From CF-167 sp963695195 (GTDB taxonomy: Bacteria; Chloroflexota; Limnocylindria; QHBO01): 64,000 nt of DNA. The DNA is taken from the NCBI GenBank assembly GCA_963695195.1, contig CAVOGE010000007.1, positions 682,001 through 746,000 of the forward strand, given 5' to 3'. Positions 1-7,664 of this stretch are shown piece after piece (the first letter of the stretch is position 1; each line of letters opens with the position of its first letter). The position numbers were made by a program, and so were the translations under genes. The notes under the pieces were generated by a model. That model did no database searches. It worked only from the letters and a program-made list of their open reading frames with translations, and had not been told where the DNA came from.

Positions 1-1
1 A

Positions 2-883
2 CGCGTCTTGGCGTTCGTCGACAAGAACTCGGCTGACGACACGGCCTCGACCCTTGGGGGTATTGCTGGGGAAGACGTCTCCGAGCTGCGGCGATTGATC
101 ATGAACCGCCGGGCGCCGAGGGTATTCGTCCGAGCCTTTGGCTCCCTCTCGATCCAGATCGCCTCGTGGGACAGTCGCCCAATTGGTATCGAACGGAAGC
201 GGATGCGGAGTCTGCTCGGTCTGCTCGTCGCAAACGCTAACTCGACGCTCACGAGGGAGGTCGTGATGGACGTCCTGTGGCCCGACTCGGACCCAGCCGC
301 GGCGGTGAACAGCTTGAACCAGGCCGTCTTTCAACTTCGGCGTGTTCTTGACACCAACTATCGTGACGGAGAAAGTCCCCAATACGTACTGAGCACTGTC
401 GACGCCGTTCAGTTGAACCCGGACTTGGTTACCACGGACCTCGATGAGTTCCGCCGGTGCGCTTCAATCTCGGGAGGGGACACACCGCTAGGTGAGGAGA
501 CGATAGCGACACTCGTTGGGATAGTTCGAGGCGAATTCCTCGCGGAACTCCGCTATGAAGACTGGGCATCCCGCACTAGGACAGCTGTGCACGCGGAGGT
601 CCGAGGAGCACTACTTCCTTCGCTGCGGCACCCGCGCATGGCTAACGCGGATCTGGCCATTCGAGCCGGGTGCGCGCTCCTCGCGCTGGATCCCTACGAC
701 GAGACGGTCCAACTCACCGTGGTGGAACGACTTGGATCGTCCGGGCGACGGCCGGCCGCCCGAGCCGCGGTACTCGAATTCGCCCGCAAGCTCAAGGAGG
801 ACCTTGATGAACCACCGTCAGAAGAGCTCGAAGCCGCTCTCCTAAGATGGGCTCCGCGGTACCAGGAGTCCAGTAGTAGTTGA
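2..883 (+). CDS. SARP/BTAD-type transcriptional regulator (C-terminal part, 5' end outside window)
   Basis: The frame is open to the window edge, so the true start is probably upstream; a TTG at 8 is only the first usable codon seen. After about 35 linker residues comes an OmpR-like winged helix (about 37-130, with the typical VLWPDSDP and NSLNQAVFQLRRVL segments) and then a TPR-like bacterial transcriptional activator domain (about 140-280). This is the SARP/AfsR arrangement, and such proteins often carry an N-terminal NTPase that would lie outside the window. The family activates nearby genes by binding direct repeats. Third-position A/T is higher than in most of the window, hinting at separate ancestry. 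Downstream lie an operator-like dyad and two tiny peptide frames. Family is clear; target and effector unknown. Confidence 0.8.
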   Translation, partial: RVLAFVDKNSADDTASTLGGIAGEDVSELRRLIMNRRAPRVFVRAFGSLSIQIASWDSRPIGIERKRMRSLLGLLVANANSTLTREVVMDVLWPDSDPAAAVNSLNQAVFQLRRVLDTNYRDGESPQYVLSTVDAVQLNPDLVTTDLDEFRRCASISGGDTPLGEETIATLVGIVRGEFLAELRYEDWASRTRTAVHAEVRGALLPSLRHPRMANADLAIRAGCALLALDPYDETVQLTVVERLGSSGRRPAARAAVLEFARKLKEDLDEPPSEELEAALLRWAPRYQESSSS

Positions 884-911
884 CTTGCGTCTGCGGAAAT
901 GACCACAGGGG

Positions 912-959
912 TTGACTTTTCGTGGCAGACTCGCCAGAGTACTAGGCAGGTCTAGTACT
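912..959 (+). promoter_or_regulatory. Candidate promoter overlapped by AGTACTAG-N6-CTAGTACT dyad
   Basis: TTGACT (912-917) and CAGAGT (935-940) are 17 nt apart. A perfect 8-bp inverted repeat, AGTACTAG (938-945) and CTAGTACT (952-959), starts inside the -10-like box and spans the expected transcription start, as expected for a repressor or regulator operator. A further AGTAC half site follows at 973. The promoter and operator roles are inferred from position; a similar dyad lies at 28964-28987. Confidence 0.5.
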
Positions 960-1120
960 TTCGGCCGCGCCGAGTACCGGGCAAAATACCGTGGATGCTT
1001 TGATCCGCCGACCGAATGTGGGCACTTAGGTCGTCGGGGAGTGTGTAGTGCAACCGACCGTTCCGTCACCGGAGTGTGTCGGTTTTGTTGGTTTCCCGTC
1101 ACGGAAGAGGGCACCTTCTG

Positions 1121-1150
1121 ATGGCTCGACAAGTCATTAAGGGCTGGTAA
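1121..1150 (+). CDS. Candidate 9-residue peptide MARQVIKGW
   Basis: ATG at 1121 is preceded by a purine-rich GGAAGAGGG (1103-1111) about 9 nt upstream, and the frame closes after nine codons with TAA. The ATG overlaps the TGA of the upstream 912-1121 frame. The peptide ends in Lys-Gly-Trp, and so does the next small frame 119 nt further on. Both lie just downstream of a regulator with a TPR-like domain, so a signal peptide is one possible role. Translation is unproven and a frame this short can arise by chance. Confidence 0.3.
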   Translation: MARQVIKGW

Positions 1151-1170
1151 CCAGCCCGATGGAATCAGGC

Positions 1171-1269
1171 ATGTCTGCGTCGCTTCGGCGCCTGGGAGCA
1201 TTGCTGACCACCTTGGGGGGACTGATTTCTCTGGCAATTGCCGGGGGAGCAAGCTTCAAGGGTTGGTAA
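1171..1269 (+). CDS. Candidate small secreted pre-peptide ending SFKGW (32 aa)
   Basis: ATG 1171 has GGAA at 1161-1164 as a possible ribosome site; ATG 1159 would add four residues. The product has a short basic start (residues 5-6 are Arg-Arg), an uninterrupted hydrophobic core (about 8-24), an Ala-Ile-Ala signal-peptidase-like site, and a short polar tail GGASFKGW. This is the layout of an exported pro-peptide whose mature part is the last 5-8 residues. The shared KGW end with the 1121 frame is the main reason to take it seriously. No known family is recognised; it could be a leader peptide, a pheromone, or a chance frame. Confidence 0.4.
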   Translation: MSASLRRLGALLTTLGGLISLAIAGGASFKGW

Positions 1270-1319
1270 TCGTTCGGGTGGTAGACTCCGGCGCCTCACC
1301 CCGCTAGGGTGACTCACCG

Positions 1320-2768
1320 GTGAATACCAACGTCCGACGCCTGATCTTCGCATCGTCAGCCGCCGCGGCAATCGCTGTCGCGGCGGCTGCTTTCTTATTC
1401 CCACTGCGGCCCGAGATCGGCGGCCTCTGGGGTTTGGTGTTCTGGATCGCGCTCACGCTCGGAGCAGGCGCGCTACCGGTGCGCCTGCCACAGGGTACCG
1501 TGGTCTCGGTTTCGTCAGCACCAGTACTCGCCTCGATTGTGCTCGGAGGCCCACTTGCCGGTGCAATCGTCGCTGCCATCGGGACGACCGATCCACGCGA
1601 GTTTCGCGGCCGCGTTCCCTGGTTTGGAACGCTCTTTAACCATTCCTCCGTGGTGGTCGCCGTCGTCGTTGGAGCTGCGGCCTTCGAGGTGGTCCGCACC
1701 GCCGCAATCGCAGTCGCAGGGCCCACAGGAGAGATCGTCGCCTTTGCGGGTCTCCTGCTAGGCGCGGTCGTGTTCTACACCGTCAATGGCCTTCTCGCTG
1801 TCGTCGCGGTAAGCAGCCGAACCGGAACACCAATTCGGACGGTCTGGGCTCAGGACATTGGGGCAATTGCGGCGAATCTCGTTGGGCTTGCTCCTCTCGG
1901 GTGGCTCATGGCACAGATCTTCACCCTCCCCAACGGGGTTGGCTGGTGGGCCACGACACTCTTCGTCGTTCCGCTCTTTACGACCCGCCTGGCGTACCAC
2001 CGCTACGTGGAGACGCGTGAGCTGTTCGAGCAGACGATCGGCGCCCTGGCGAATGCGGTCGACGCGCGCGATCGGTATACGCGAGGCCATTCGAACCGGG
2101 TCAGCCGCATCGCCGAGGCGATGGGCCGCGTCATGAAGTTGCCCGAATCGGAGATCGAGAAGATCAAGTGGGCCGGGCTCCTGCACGACGTGGGCAAGAT
2201 CGGCATCCGGGACAACATCCTGCTCAAGGAGGGGCCGCTCGACCGCGAGGAGCGGGTCCTGATGAACCAGCACCCGACCATCGGGGCTGAGATCGTGGCG
2301 CCGGCCCGGCAACTGCGCAACGAGGCGCCGCTGATCAAGACCCACCATGAGTGGTTCAACGGCTCCGGGTACCCGGACGGCGTCGAGGCGCTGAACATTC
2401 CGCTGGGCGCCCGCATCCTGGGCGTTGCCGATGCCTACGAGGCGATGACCTCCGCCCGCCCGTACCGGAAGACCCCGCTCAGCCATGAGATCGCGATCGG
2501 CGAGCTCGAGAAGTACTCCGGGATCCAGTTCGATCCCGACGTGGTGCCGATCCTCATCGGGCTCTCGCGAGAGATCCTGGACCGCCAGCCAGAGCGTCCG
2601 GACGAGCTGCCGACCATGCTCCACGCGGGCGAGTCCCCGCCGCCGCCGGTCCTCACCCAGGCGACACCAGTCACCCCGGCACCTGCCCCGGGCGACAGCG
2701 ATTCCCCCGCCACCGAGGAAGGAACCCCAGCGACGAGGCCGACAACCGCCTCTGACGATGTTCCTTAG
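1320..2768 (+). CDS. Membrane-bound HD-GYP domain phosphodiesterase
   Basis: 482 residues from GTG 1320. The first ~230 residues form several hydrophobic membrane segments (a sensor-like region I cannot assign). An HD-GYP domain follows at about 240-410, with the metal-binding LHDVGKIG (His289-Asp290), the His-His-Glu at 342-344, and GYP at 350-352. HD-GYP enzymes hydrolyse cyclic di-GMP, acting here at the inner face of the membrane. The last ~55 residues are a Pro/Ala/Thr-rich tail. The stop codon overlaps the start of the next gene by 11 nt. A TAGGGT box 9 nt before the GTG suggests a very short leader. Catalytic residues look intact. Confidence 0.9.
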   Translation: MNTNVRRLIFASSAAAAIAVAAAAFLFPLRPEIGGLWGLVFWIALTLGAGALPVRLPQGTVVSVSSAPVLASIVLGGPLAGAIVAAIGTTDPREFRGRVPWFGTLFNHSSVVVAVVVGAAAFEVVRTAAIAVAGPTGEIVAFAGLLLGAVVFYTVNGLLAVVAVSSRTGTPIRTVWAQDIGAIAANLVGLAPLGWLMAQIFTLPNGVGWWATTLFVVPLFTTRLAYHRYVETRELFEQTIGALANAVDARDRYTRGHSNRVSRIAEAMGRVMKLPESEIEKIKWAGLLHDVGKIGIRDNILLKEGPLDREERVLMNQHPTIGAEIVAPARQLRNEAPLIKTHHEWFNGSGYPDGVEALNIPLGARILGVADAYEAMTSARPYRKTPLSHEIAIGELEKYSGIQFDPDVVPILIGLSREILDRQPERPDELPTMLHAGESPPPPVLTQATPVTPAPAPGDSDSPATEEGTPATRPTTASDDVP

Positions 2769-4710
2769 CGTCATCGCCCTGGCGCTCATCGTCGGAGCGC
2801 TTGCGGGCGGTGGCCTGCCGCGGCTCGCCCAGCTGCGGTTGCGGTGGGTCTGGTTGCTGGGAATTGCGCTGGCGCTGCGCATCGGTGCCGTCCTGGGCTG
2901 GCAGAACGATCTGCTGGCGGGCCTCCCGGTTGGCGCCGCCTTCATCGGCGGATACCTGCTGATCCTCGCGTGGCTGTCGGGCAACTGGCACGTTCCGGGG
3001 CTCCAGATTGCTGCAGTGGGGATCGGTCTGAACACGCTGGCTGTGGCACTCAACGCGGGCCAGATGCCGATCTGGGAAGCTGCCTTCGCGAGCGCGGGTT
3101 TCACCCCCGAGGCGCTCGCCAACGACCCGTTCCACTTCCTGCTCGCCGCGAACACCGTGGCAGAGTTTGTGGGGCGCGGCGGCATCTTCGGTGACGTGAT
3201 CCCCATTCCCCTCCCGGTGATCCGCGACGTGGTGAGCGTCGGCGACGCGCTGCTCGCGGTGGGTATCTTCTGGGCGATCGTCTACTCGATGACGCGGGCG
3301 GGCGCCCCGGTCCGTGCCGGACTGACCCTGGGCCTGCGGCCCGGTGACCCGTTCTCGAGTGCGGGGACCGGACCGTTCCCGGGTGGACAGGCCCAGGTGC
3401 TGGGCAGCACCGCCGCGACGGCGGCGATCGCAATTCCGGTCCGACCCGGAGCGCTGCCCGGGGAAGTGAAGGCACCAGCCGAACGCGCGCAGTCGCCCTA
3501 CCTGGCGCTCGTCCGGAACCGCAACTTCAGCCTGCTGTGGATGGGCCAGCTGGTCTCGTTCTTCGGCGATCGCATCCACCAGGTCGCGCTTGGCGTGCTG
3601 GTCCTCCAGCGCGGCTCGCCGCTCGACGTGGGGATCGTCTTCGCCGCCACGGCAGTCCCGAATGTGCTGCTCGGGCCGCTGGCCGGCGCCCTGGTCGACC
3701 GATGGGACCGACGCACCACCATGATCATCTGCGACCTCGTGCGCGCAGGGCTGGTCCTGCTCGTGCCGGTGGCGATCGAGGTGCATATCACGCTCGTCTA
3801 CCTGGTCGCCTTCGCGGTCGCCACGGTTGGGCTCCTCTTCCGACCGGCCAAGAACGCGATCGTGCCGCTCATCGTTGACGAGGAGCGCCTGGTCACCGCC
3901 AACTCCGCCTCGTCGGTCAATGAGACGCTGGCCGACCTGCTCGGATACCCGATCGCAGCGGTGATCGTGGCGGGGCTGGCCGGGCTGATCGGTGCCGCGT
4001 TCGTGCTCGACTCGGCCACGTACCTCGTCAGCGCGCTGCTCATCTGGGGCATGGCGGTACCAAGGAGCGACGAAGCCGTGGAGCCGTTCAGCGTGCGCGG
4101 GATCTGGCGCGAGATGGCCGAGGGCTGGAACTTCCTCACCCACCAGGCGGAGCTGCTGGCCAACACGGTGGTGAGCACCGTGGCACAGCTCGCGTTCGGT
4201 GCCGAGATCGTCGCCTCGCTGATCTACGCGGAGCGCGTGCTCGACCAGTCGATCCTGCCTTTCCCCGAGAACTACGGCTGGCTGATGGCATCGCTGGGGC
4301 TGGGCAGCGTCCTGGGTGGCGTGGCCATCGGCTGGCTCGCCCCGAAGGCGCCCAAGGGACCGATGACGATCGCCGGCTTCATCGGCCTGGGGCTCGCGAT
4401 GGTCGCCGCCGGGCTGACCACCTCGCCGATCGCGGCGATCGGCTTCTTCTTCGCCATCGGCGCAGCCAACATGCTGTACCTCGTGCCGACCATCACCCTC
4501 TTCCAGGAACGCACCCCACAGCGGCTCTTCGGGCGGGTCGTCTCGAGCCGGCAGGCGCTCACCTTTGGCGCGATGGCGCTCTCGATGGGGCTGGCCGGTT
4601 GGCTGGCGGGAATCGTGGGCGCGGCCGCGGTCCTGATGCTGGGTGGCGGCCTCATCGCGGCGGCCGGGGTGGGCGGGCTGCTCGTGCCGGCCATGCGCGG
4701 AGCCCGATAG
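2758..4710 (+). CDS. DUF5317 - MFS transporter fusion
   Basis: 650 residues starting at ATG 2758, which overlaps the HD-GYP stop by 11 nt. Residues 1-185 match the DUF5317 pattern: paired hydrophobic helices, a GNWHVPG segment and a conserved LNAGQMPIW. A Gly/Pro/Ala linker (about 190-240) leads to a second part (about 245-650) with the features of the MFS_3/EntS-like exporters: RNFSLLWMGQLVSFFGD at its start and ALVDRWDRRTT in the cytoplasmic loop between helices 2 and 3. MFS proteins of this type export small molecules; the substrate is unknown. DUF5317 usually stands alone, so the fusion is uncommon. Position suggests cotranscription with the c-di-GMP enzyme. Confidence 0.85.
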   Translation: MFLSVIALALIVGALAGGGLPRLAQLRLRWVWLLGIALALRIGAVLGWQNDLLAGLPVGAAFIGGYLLILAWLSGNWHVPGLQIAAVGIGLNTLAVALNAGQMPIWEAAFASAGFTPEALANDPFHFLLAANTVAEFVGRGGIFGDVIPIPLPVIRDVVSVGDALLAVGIFWAIVYSMTRAGAPVRAGLTLGLRPGDPFSSAGTGPFPGGQAQVLGSTAATAAIAIPVRPGALPGEVKAPAERAQSPYLALVRNRNFSLLWMGQLVSFFGDRIHQVALGVLVLQRGSPLDVGIVFAATAVPNVLLGPLAGALVDRWDRRTTMIICDLVRAGLVLLVPVAIEVHITLVYLVAFAVATVGLLFRPAKNAIVPLIVDEERLVTANSASSVNETLADLLGYPIAAVIVAGLAGLIGAAFVLDSATYLVSALLIWGMAVPRSDEAVEPFSVRGIWREMAEGWNFLTHQAELLANTVVSTVAQLAFGAEIVASLIYAERVLDQSILPFPENYGWLMASLGLGSVLGGVAIGWLAPKAPKGPMTIAGFIGLGLAMVAAGLTTSPIAAIGFFFAIGAANMLYLVPTITLFQERTPQRLFGRVVSSRQALTFGAMALSMGLAGWLAGIVGAAAVLMLGGGLIAAAGVGGLLVPAMRGAR

Positions 4711-4765
4711 AACTTGCTACCCTTCGCCGGGCCGCCGATCAGGTGGCGCGGATAGTGGGAGCAGC

Positions 4766-5086
4766 ATGACCAACCAGAAGCGGCGCGACGAGGCGAACGC
4801 CAAAGCCGGCAGCACGCCGGAGGCCGGCTACCGCGGAGCGCTTCCCCCCAGGAACGACGCGCTCGCGCGCCCGTGGGTGGTCATCGTGATCGCAGGGTTC
4901 GTCCTGATCTTCGCGCTCTCGTTCGCCAACCTGCCGAGCAGCCTCATCCCGACACCGACGCCACTCCCCAGCCCCACCGCCACGCCCACCGCGACCGCGA
5001 ATCCGTCTGGTTCGACGTCGGCTTCGGCCTCTGCGTCGGGGTCTATCGCGGAGTCGGCATCGGTCAGTCCGTCGCCCACGCCGTAG
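4766..5086 (+). CDS. Small single-pass membrane protein with Pro/Ser/Thr-rich tail
   Basis: 106 residues from ATG 4766, with GGGAG just upstream. A charged cytoplasmic start (about 1-38) is followed by one membrane helix (about 40-60) and a low-complexity outer tail made of Pro-Thr and Ser-Ala runs, a typical extended wall-spanning or O-glycosylated stalk. No family recognised. A TACCCT box at 4716-4721 may be the -10 element. Function unknown. Confidence 0.6.
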   Translation: MTNQKRRDEANAKAGSTPEAGYRGALPPRNDALARPWVVIVIAGFVLIFALSFANLPSSLIPTPTPLPSPTATPTATANPSGSTSASASASGSIAESASVSPSPTP

Positions 5087-5169
5087 CCGGCGCCGGGTGC
5101 CTGAACGGGGTCGTTCGGGCGCGGGTGCTATCCTTGGCGCCTCACCAAAGCCAACAGAGGCCCGTTTCC

Positions 5170-5430
5170 ATGTTCAGCCGCGTACGCATCGCCATCCGCT
5201 TCTTCTTCATGGGGCTGGCCGTCGGTGTCCTGCTCGCGCCGCGCTCCGGTCGACAGACCCGGCGCCTCGTTCGCGAGCGTGCCGATCGTCTCCTCAACGA
5301 CCTCCTCGACGCCGCCACGCTGGGCGCATTCGACTCCGGGCCACTTCCGCCCGAGACCGATGCCCCCATCGAGGAGGTCCCGGGCAACGGACGCACCCGC
5401 AAGCGGGCTGCCACTCCCGCCCAGGCCTGA
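5170..5430 (+). CDS. YtxH-like small protein
   Basis: 86 residues from ATG 5170. A short membrane or membrane-embedded stretch runs into GVLLAPRSGRQTRR, the recognisable YtxH/gas-vesicle-protein-like motif, followed by an amphipathic Arg-rich helix and a polar tail. YtxH-family proteins are small, often stress-linked proteins without a defined biochemical role. TATCCT at 5128-5133 may be the -10 box, giving a short leader with AGAGG before the start. Codons 1-86 have strong third-position GC, supporting real coding. Confidence 0.65.
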   Translation: MFSRVRIAIRFFFMGLAVGVLLAPRSGRQTRRLVRERADRLLNDLLDAATLGAFDSGPLPPETDAPIEEVPGNGRTRKRAATPAQA

Positions 5431-5467
5431 TCCGGTTCGTCCGCCGCACATCGCGGCCGATTGACCG

Positions 5468-6166
5468 ATGATCTGGCGCCGCCTGCGGACTCGCCGGGCG
5501 GACGCGACTGAGCGGGGAGCCGAGGGGCTCACACGTGCGCGAGAGCGCATGGTCGCCGAGCAGATCGAGGCGCGTGGCCTGACCGATCCGGAGCTCCTGC
5601 GGGCGTTTCGCGCCGTGCCTCGCCACCGTTTCGTGGATTCGGTGGAACCCTACGCCGACGAGGCGCTGCCGCTATCCGCCGGACAGACGATCTCGCAGCC
5701 GTACGTCGTGGCGCTGATGACCGATGCCGCGCGGCCGCCCGGCGGCTGGCGCGGCTCGAAGGTGCTCGAGATCGGCACCGGGAGCGGGTACCAGGCCGCG
5801 ATCCTCGCCGAGCTGGGCGCCGATGTGGTCAGCGTCGAGCGGCACGCCGAGCTGTCCGAGGAGGCTGCCCGCCGGTTGGCGGACGCTGGGTACGAATCGG
5901 TGCTCCTGGTCGTGGGGGACGGGACGAAGGGCTGGCCCGCCGGGGCCCCGTACGACGCGGTGATCGTCACGGCGGCCGGCCCGTCGGTGCCGCAGCCACT
6001 CCTGCAGCAGCTCTCCGAGGAGGGTGGCCGATTGGCGATGCCGGTCGGTGAGCGGCGGCACCAGCAGCTCACCGTGGTGGAGCGCCGCGGCTCCGAGCTG
6101 GTCAGCAGTCGGAGCGACCCGGTGGTGTTCGTGCCGCTCATCGGAGAGTACGGGTTCGGGGAGTAG
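5468..6166 (+). CDS. pcm: Protein-L-isoaspartate O-methyltransferase
   Basis: 232 residues, the usual family length plus a ~25-residue basic start. The hallmark region ERMVAEQIEARGL - RHRFV is followed by the SAM-binding motif EIGTGSGYQAA (from residue 101), the acidic post-motif VVSVERH, and PYDAVIVTAAGPSVPQPLL. The enzyme methylates isoaspartyl residues in damaged proteins with S-adenosylmethionine, starting their repair in the cytoplasm. It closes the plus-strand group that starts with the HD-GYP gene and ends 4 nt before the end of the convergent glycosyltransferase. Confidence 0.93.
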   Translation: MIWRRLRTRRADATERGAEGLTRARERMVAEQIEARGLTDPELLRAFRAVPRHRFVDSVEPYADEALPLSAGQTISQPYVVALMTDAARPPGGWRGSKVLEIGTGSGYQAAILAELGADVVSVERHAELSEEAARRLADAGYESVLLVVGDGTKGWPAGAPYDAVIVTAAGPSVPQPLLQQLSEEGGRLAMPVGERRHQQLTVVERRGSELVSSRSDPVVFVPLIGEYGFGE

Positions 6167-6170
6167 CGGC

Positions 6171-7451
6171 CTAGAGCGGCGGCACCTCGTGGCTCGCGCG
6201 GCCGGTCGGGCGACCGGGCATGCCCACTGCCCGCACGCCCGGCAACGCACCGGCACGGACCAGCTCCTCGTCGTAGACGTTCTCGATCCGGCGCACCATC
6301 GCGTCCAGGCTGAAGCGCCGCTCCACCGTGGCGCGACCGGCCTCGCCCATCCGCGCGCGGAGCGCCGGGGAGGCGGCGAGGCGGACGCAGGCCGCGGCCA
6401 GCGCGGGGGGATCGGCTGGCGGGACGAGGATGCCGTCGAGGCCATCGGTCAGCACCTCGGGGATGCCGCCGACCGCGGAGGCGACCACGGGTCGGCGCCG
6501 AGCCATCGCCTCCAGGATTGAGATCCCCTGCGCCTCGCGGAGTGAGGGCATGACCGCGATGTCCAGCTCACCGGTGATCGCGGTGACGTCCTCGCGGCGG
6601 CCGGTGAACACGATGCGGTCGGCCACGGCGCGCGGCAATGCGGCGGCCTGGCTCTGGAGCTCCTCGGCGAGCGAACCCTCGCCGACGATCACCAGCCACG
6701 CATCGGGCGCACCGTGCAGGATGGCCGGCATCGCCTCCACCAGGTATCGGTGCCCCTTCTCCGGCTCGAGTCGGGCGACCACCCCGAACAGCGGCGCCTC
6801 TCCGGGGATGCCGAACTCGCGCCGCAACGAGCAGGAGTCGAGGGGCAGATCGAATCGGGCCAGGTCGACACCGTTCGGGATGACGCTGAACGCCGCCCCG
6901 CCGCGACCCTCATGGCGCACCTTGGCCTCGATCGCGTCGGATGGCACGATCAGCCGGTCCATGGCCGGCGTGAGGGCAGCGAGGGCTGCCACGTCCTCGG
7001 GAGAGCGGACGCGCGAGGAGTGGACGGTGGCCATCACCACGGGTGTCTCCGCCGCGATGGCGGCTCGCGTCCCGATCACCTCGGCGCGATACATGTGGGC
7101 GTGCAGCAGGTCCACCTCGTGGCGTCGCAGGTAGGCGGTGAGCGCGTGGATGGCTGCGTCGTCATCGGTCTCCTCGATGACGTCCACCTCCAGCCCGAGC
7201 CTTCGGAGGCGTTGCACGGCCGAGCCGCGGGAGAGCGAAAGGGCGCGAACCTCGTAGGCGCTGCGGTCGAGGCGGAGGAGCAGGCCGGAGTAGCTCTCCT
7301 GCGCCCCGCCGCTGCCCCCGGTGGCGAGGAGCTGCAGGACGCGCGGGCGCGGATGGCTGCTGGACCGATGAATCCGCCGATGCCGCCGATACGGTGCCGA
7401 GGCGATGGCTCCCTCGTGGTCGGGATCGTAGGTCGCGCGGAGGGGCCTCAC
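6171..7451 (-). CDS. GT4-family glycosyltransferase
   Basis: 426 residues from GTG 7451. The N-terminal half begins the Rossmann fold with a Gly-rich LLATGGSGGAQ segment (about residue 40). The C-terminal half has the GT-B/GT4 nucleotide-sugar site: VVARLEPEKGHRYL, VGEGSLAEEL, and the E-x7-E type motif EAQGISILEAM (about 305-318) followed by VVASAVGGIPEVL. Such enzymes add a sugar from a nucleotide-sugar donor on the cytoplasmic face. TAGCAT (7458-7463, minus strand) lies 6 nt before the GTG, suggesting a leaderless message. Acceptor and sugar unknown; a role in the envelope glycans made downstream is plausible. Confidence 0.88.
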   Translation of the reverse strand: MRPLRATYDPDHEGAIASAPYRRHRRIHRSSSHPRPRVLQLLATGGSGGAQESYSGLLLRLDRSAYEVRALSLSRGSAVQRLRRLGLEVDVIEETDDDAAIHALTAYLRRHEVDLLHAHMYRAEVIGTRAAIAAETPVVMATVHSSRVRSPEDVAALAALTPAMDRLIVPSDAIEAKVRHEGRGGAAFSVIPNGVDLARFDLPLDSCSLRREFGIPGEAPLFGVVARLEPEKGHRYLVEAMPAILHGAPDAWLVIVGEGSLAEELQSQAAALPRAVADRIVFTGRREDVTAITGELDIAVMPSLREAQGISILEAMARRRPVVASAVGGIPEVLTDGLDGILVPPADPPALAAACVRLAASPALRARMGEAGRATVERRFSLDAMVRRIENVYDEELVRAGALPGVRAVGMPGRPTGRASHEVPPL

Positions 7452-7510
7452 GCCTCGATGCTAGGGTCGGGCGGTCTACCCGTCAAAGCGCGGCGAGTTG
7501 CTCCCCTCGC

Positions 7511-7655
7511 CCAGATGCTCAGTATCTGAGCATAAGGACAGGGATTCGGCCGAGGGAGCCCCGATTCTCGGCTGAACTGCTCGGATGCTGAGCATTGGGC
7601 CAGGATTCGGGCCTTTCTTGGTCGACATGCTCAGATGCTGAGCACTCGGAGAAGG
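7511..7655. repeat. Three-palindrome repeat, copy 1
   Basis: Three short palindromes with 3-nt centres sit at 7515-7533 (ATGCTCAG-TAT-CTGAGCAT), 7578-7594 (one mismatch) and 7628-7644 (TGCTCAG-ATG-CTGAGCA). ATTCGG-containing stretches separate them. Palindrome spacing is 63 and 50 nt, the same as in copies 2 and 3. It lies between the start of the GT4 gene and the end of the XRE gene. Function unknown; it may be an extragenic repeat, small RNA or protein-binding array. Confidence 0.75.
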
Positions 7656-7664
7656 GGCACATGG

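Larger units (their letters stand above)
884..1319. other. Intergenic region between SARP regulator and HD-GYP gene
   Basis: This 436-nt stretch holds no conventional gene. It contains a candidate promoter (-35 TTGACT at 912-917, 17-nt spacer, -10-like CAGAGT at 935-940), three AGTAC half sites at 938, 954 and 973, two tiny reading frames (1121-1150 and 1171-1269), and a TAGGGT -10-like box (1305-1310) 9 nt before the GTG of the next gene. A frame at 912-1121 could encode 69 residues but resembles no family I know. Confidence 0.6.

Noticed and set aside
1121..1269. Trp attenuator leader explanation for the KGW peptides
   Set aside because: Only one Trp codon at the end of each frame, no adjacent trp genes, and no terminator/antiterminator pair seen.
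1758..4143. Minus-strand frames of about 480-490 codons opposite the HD-GYP and MFS genes
   Set aside because: Antisense shadows; no domain pattern and the plus-strand genes are unmistakable.
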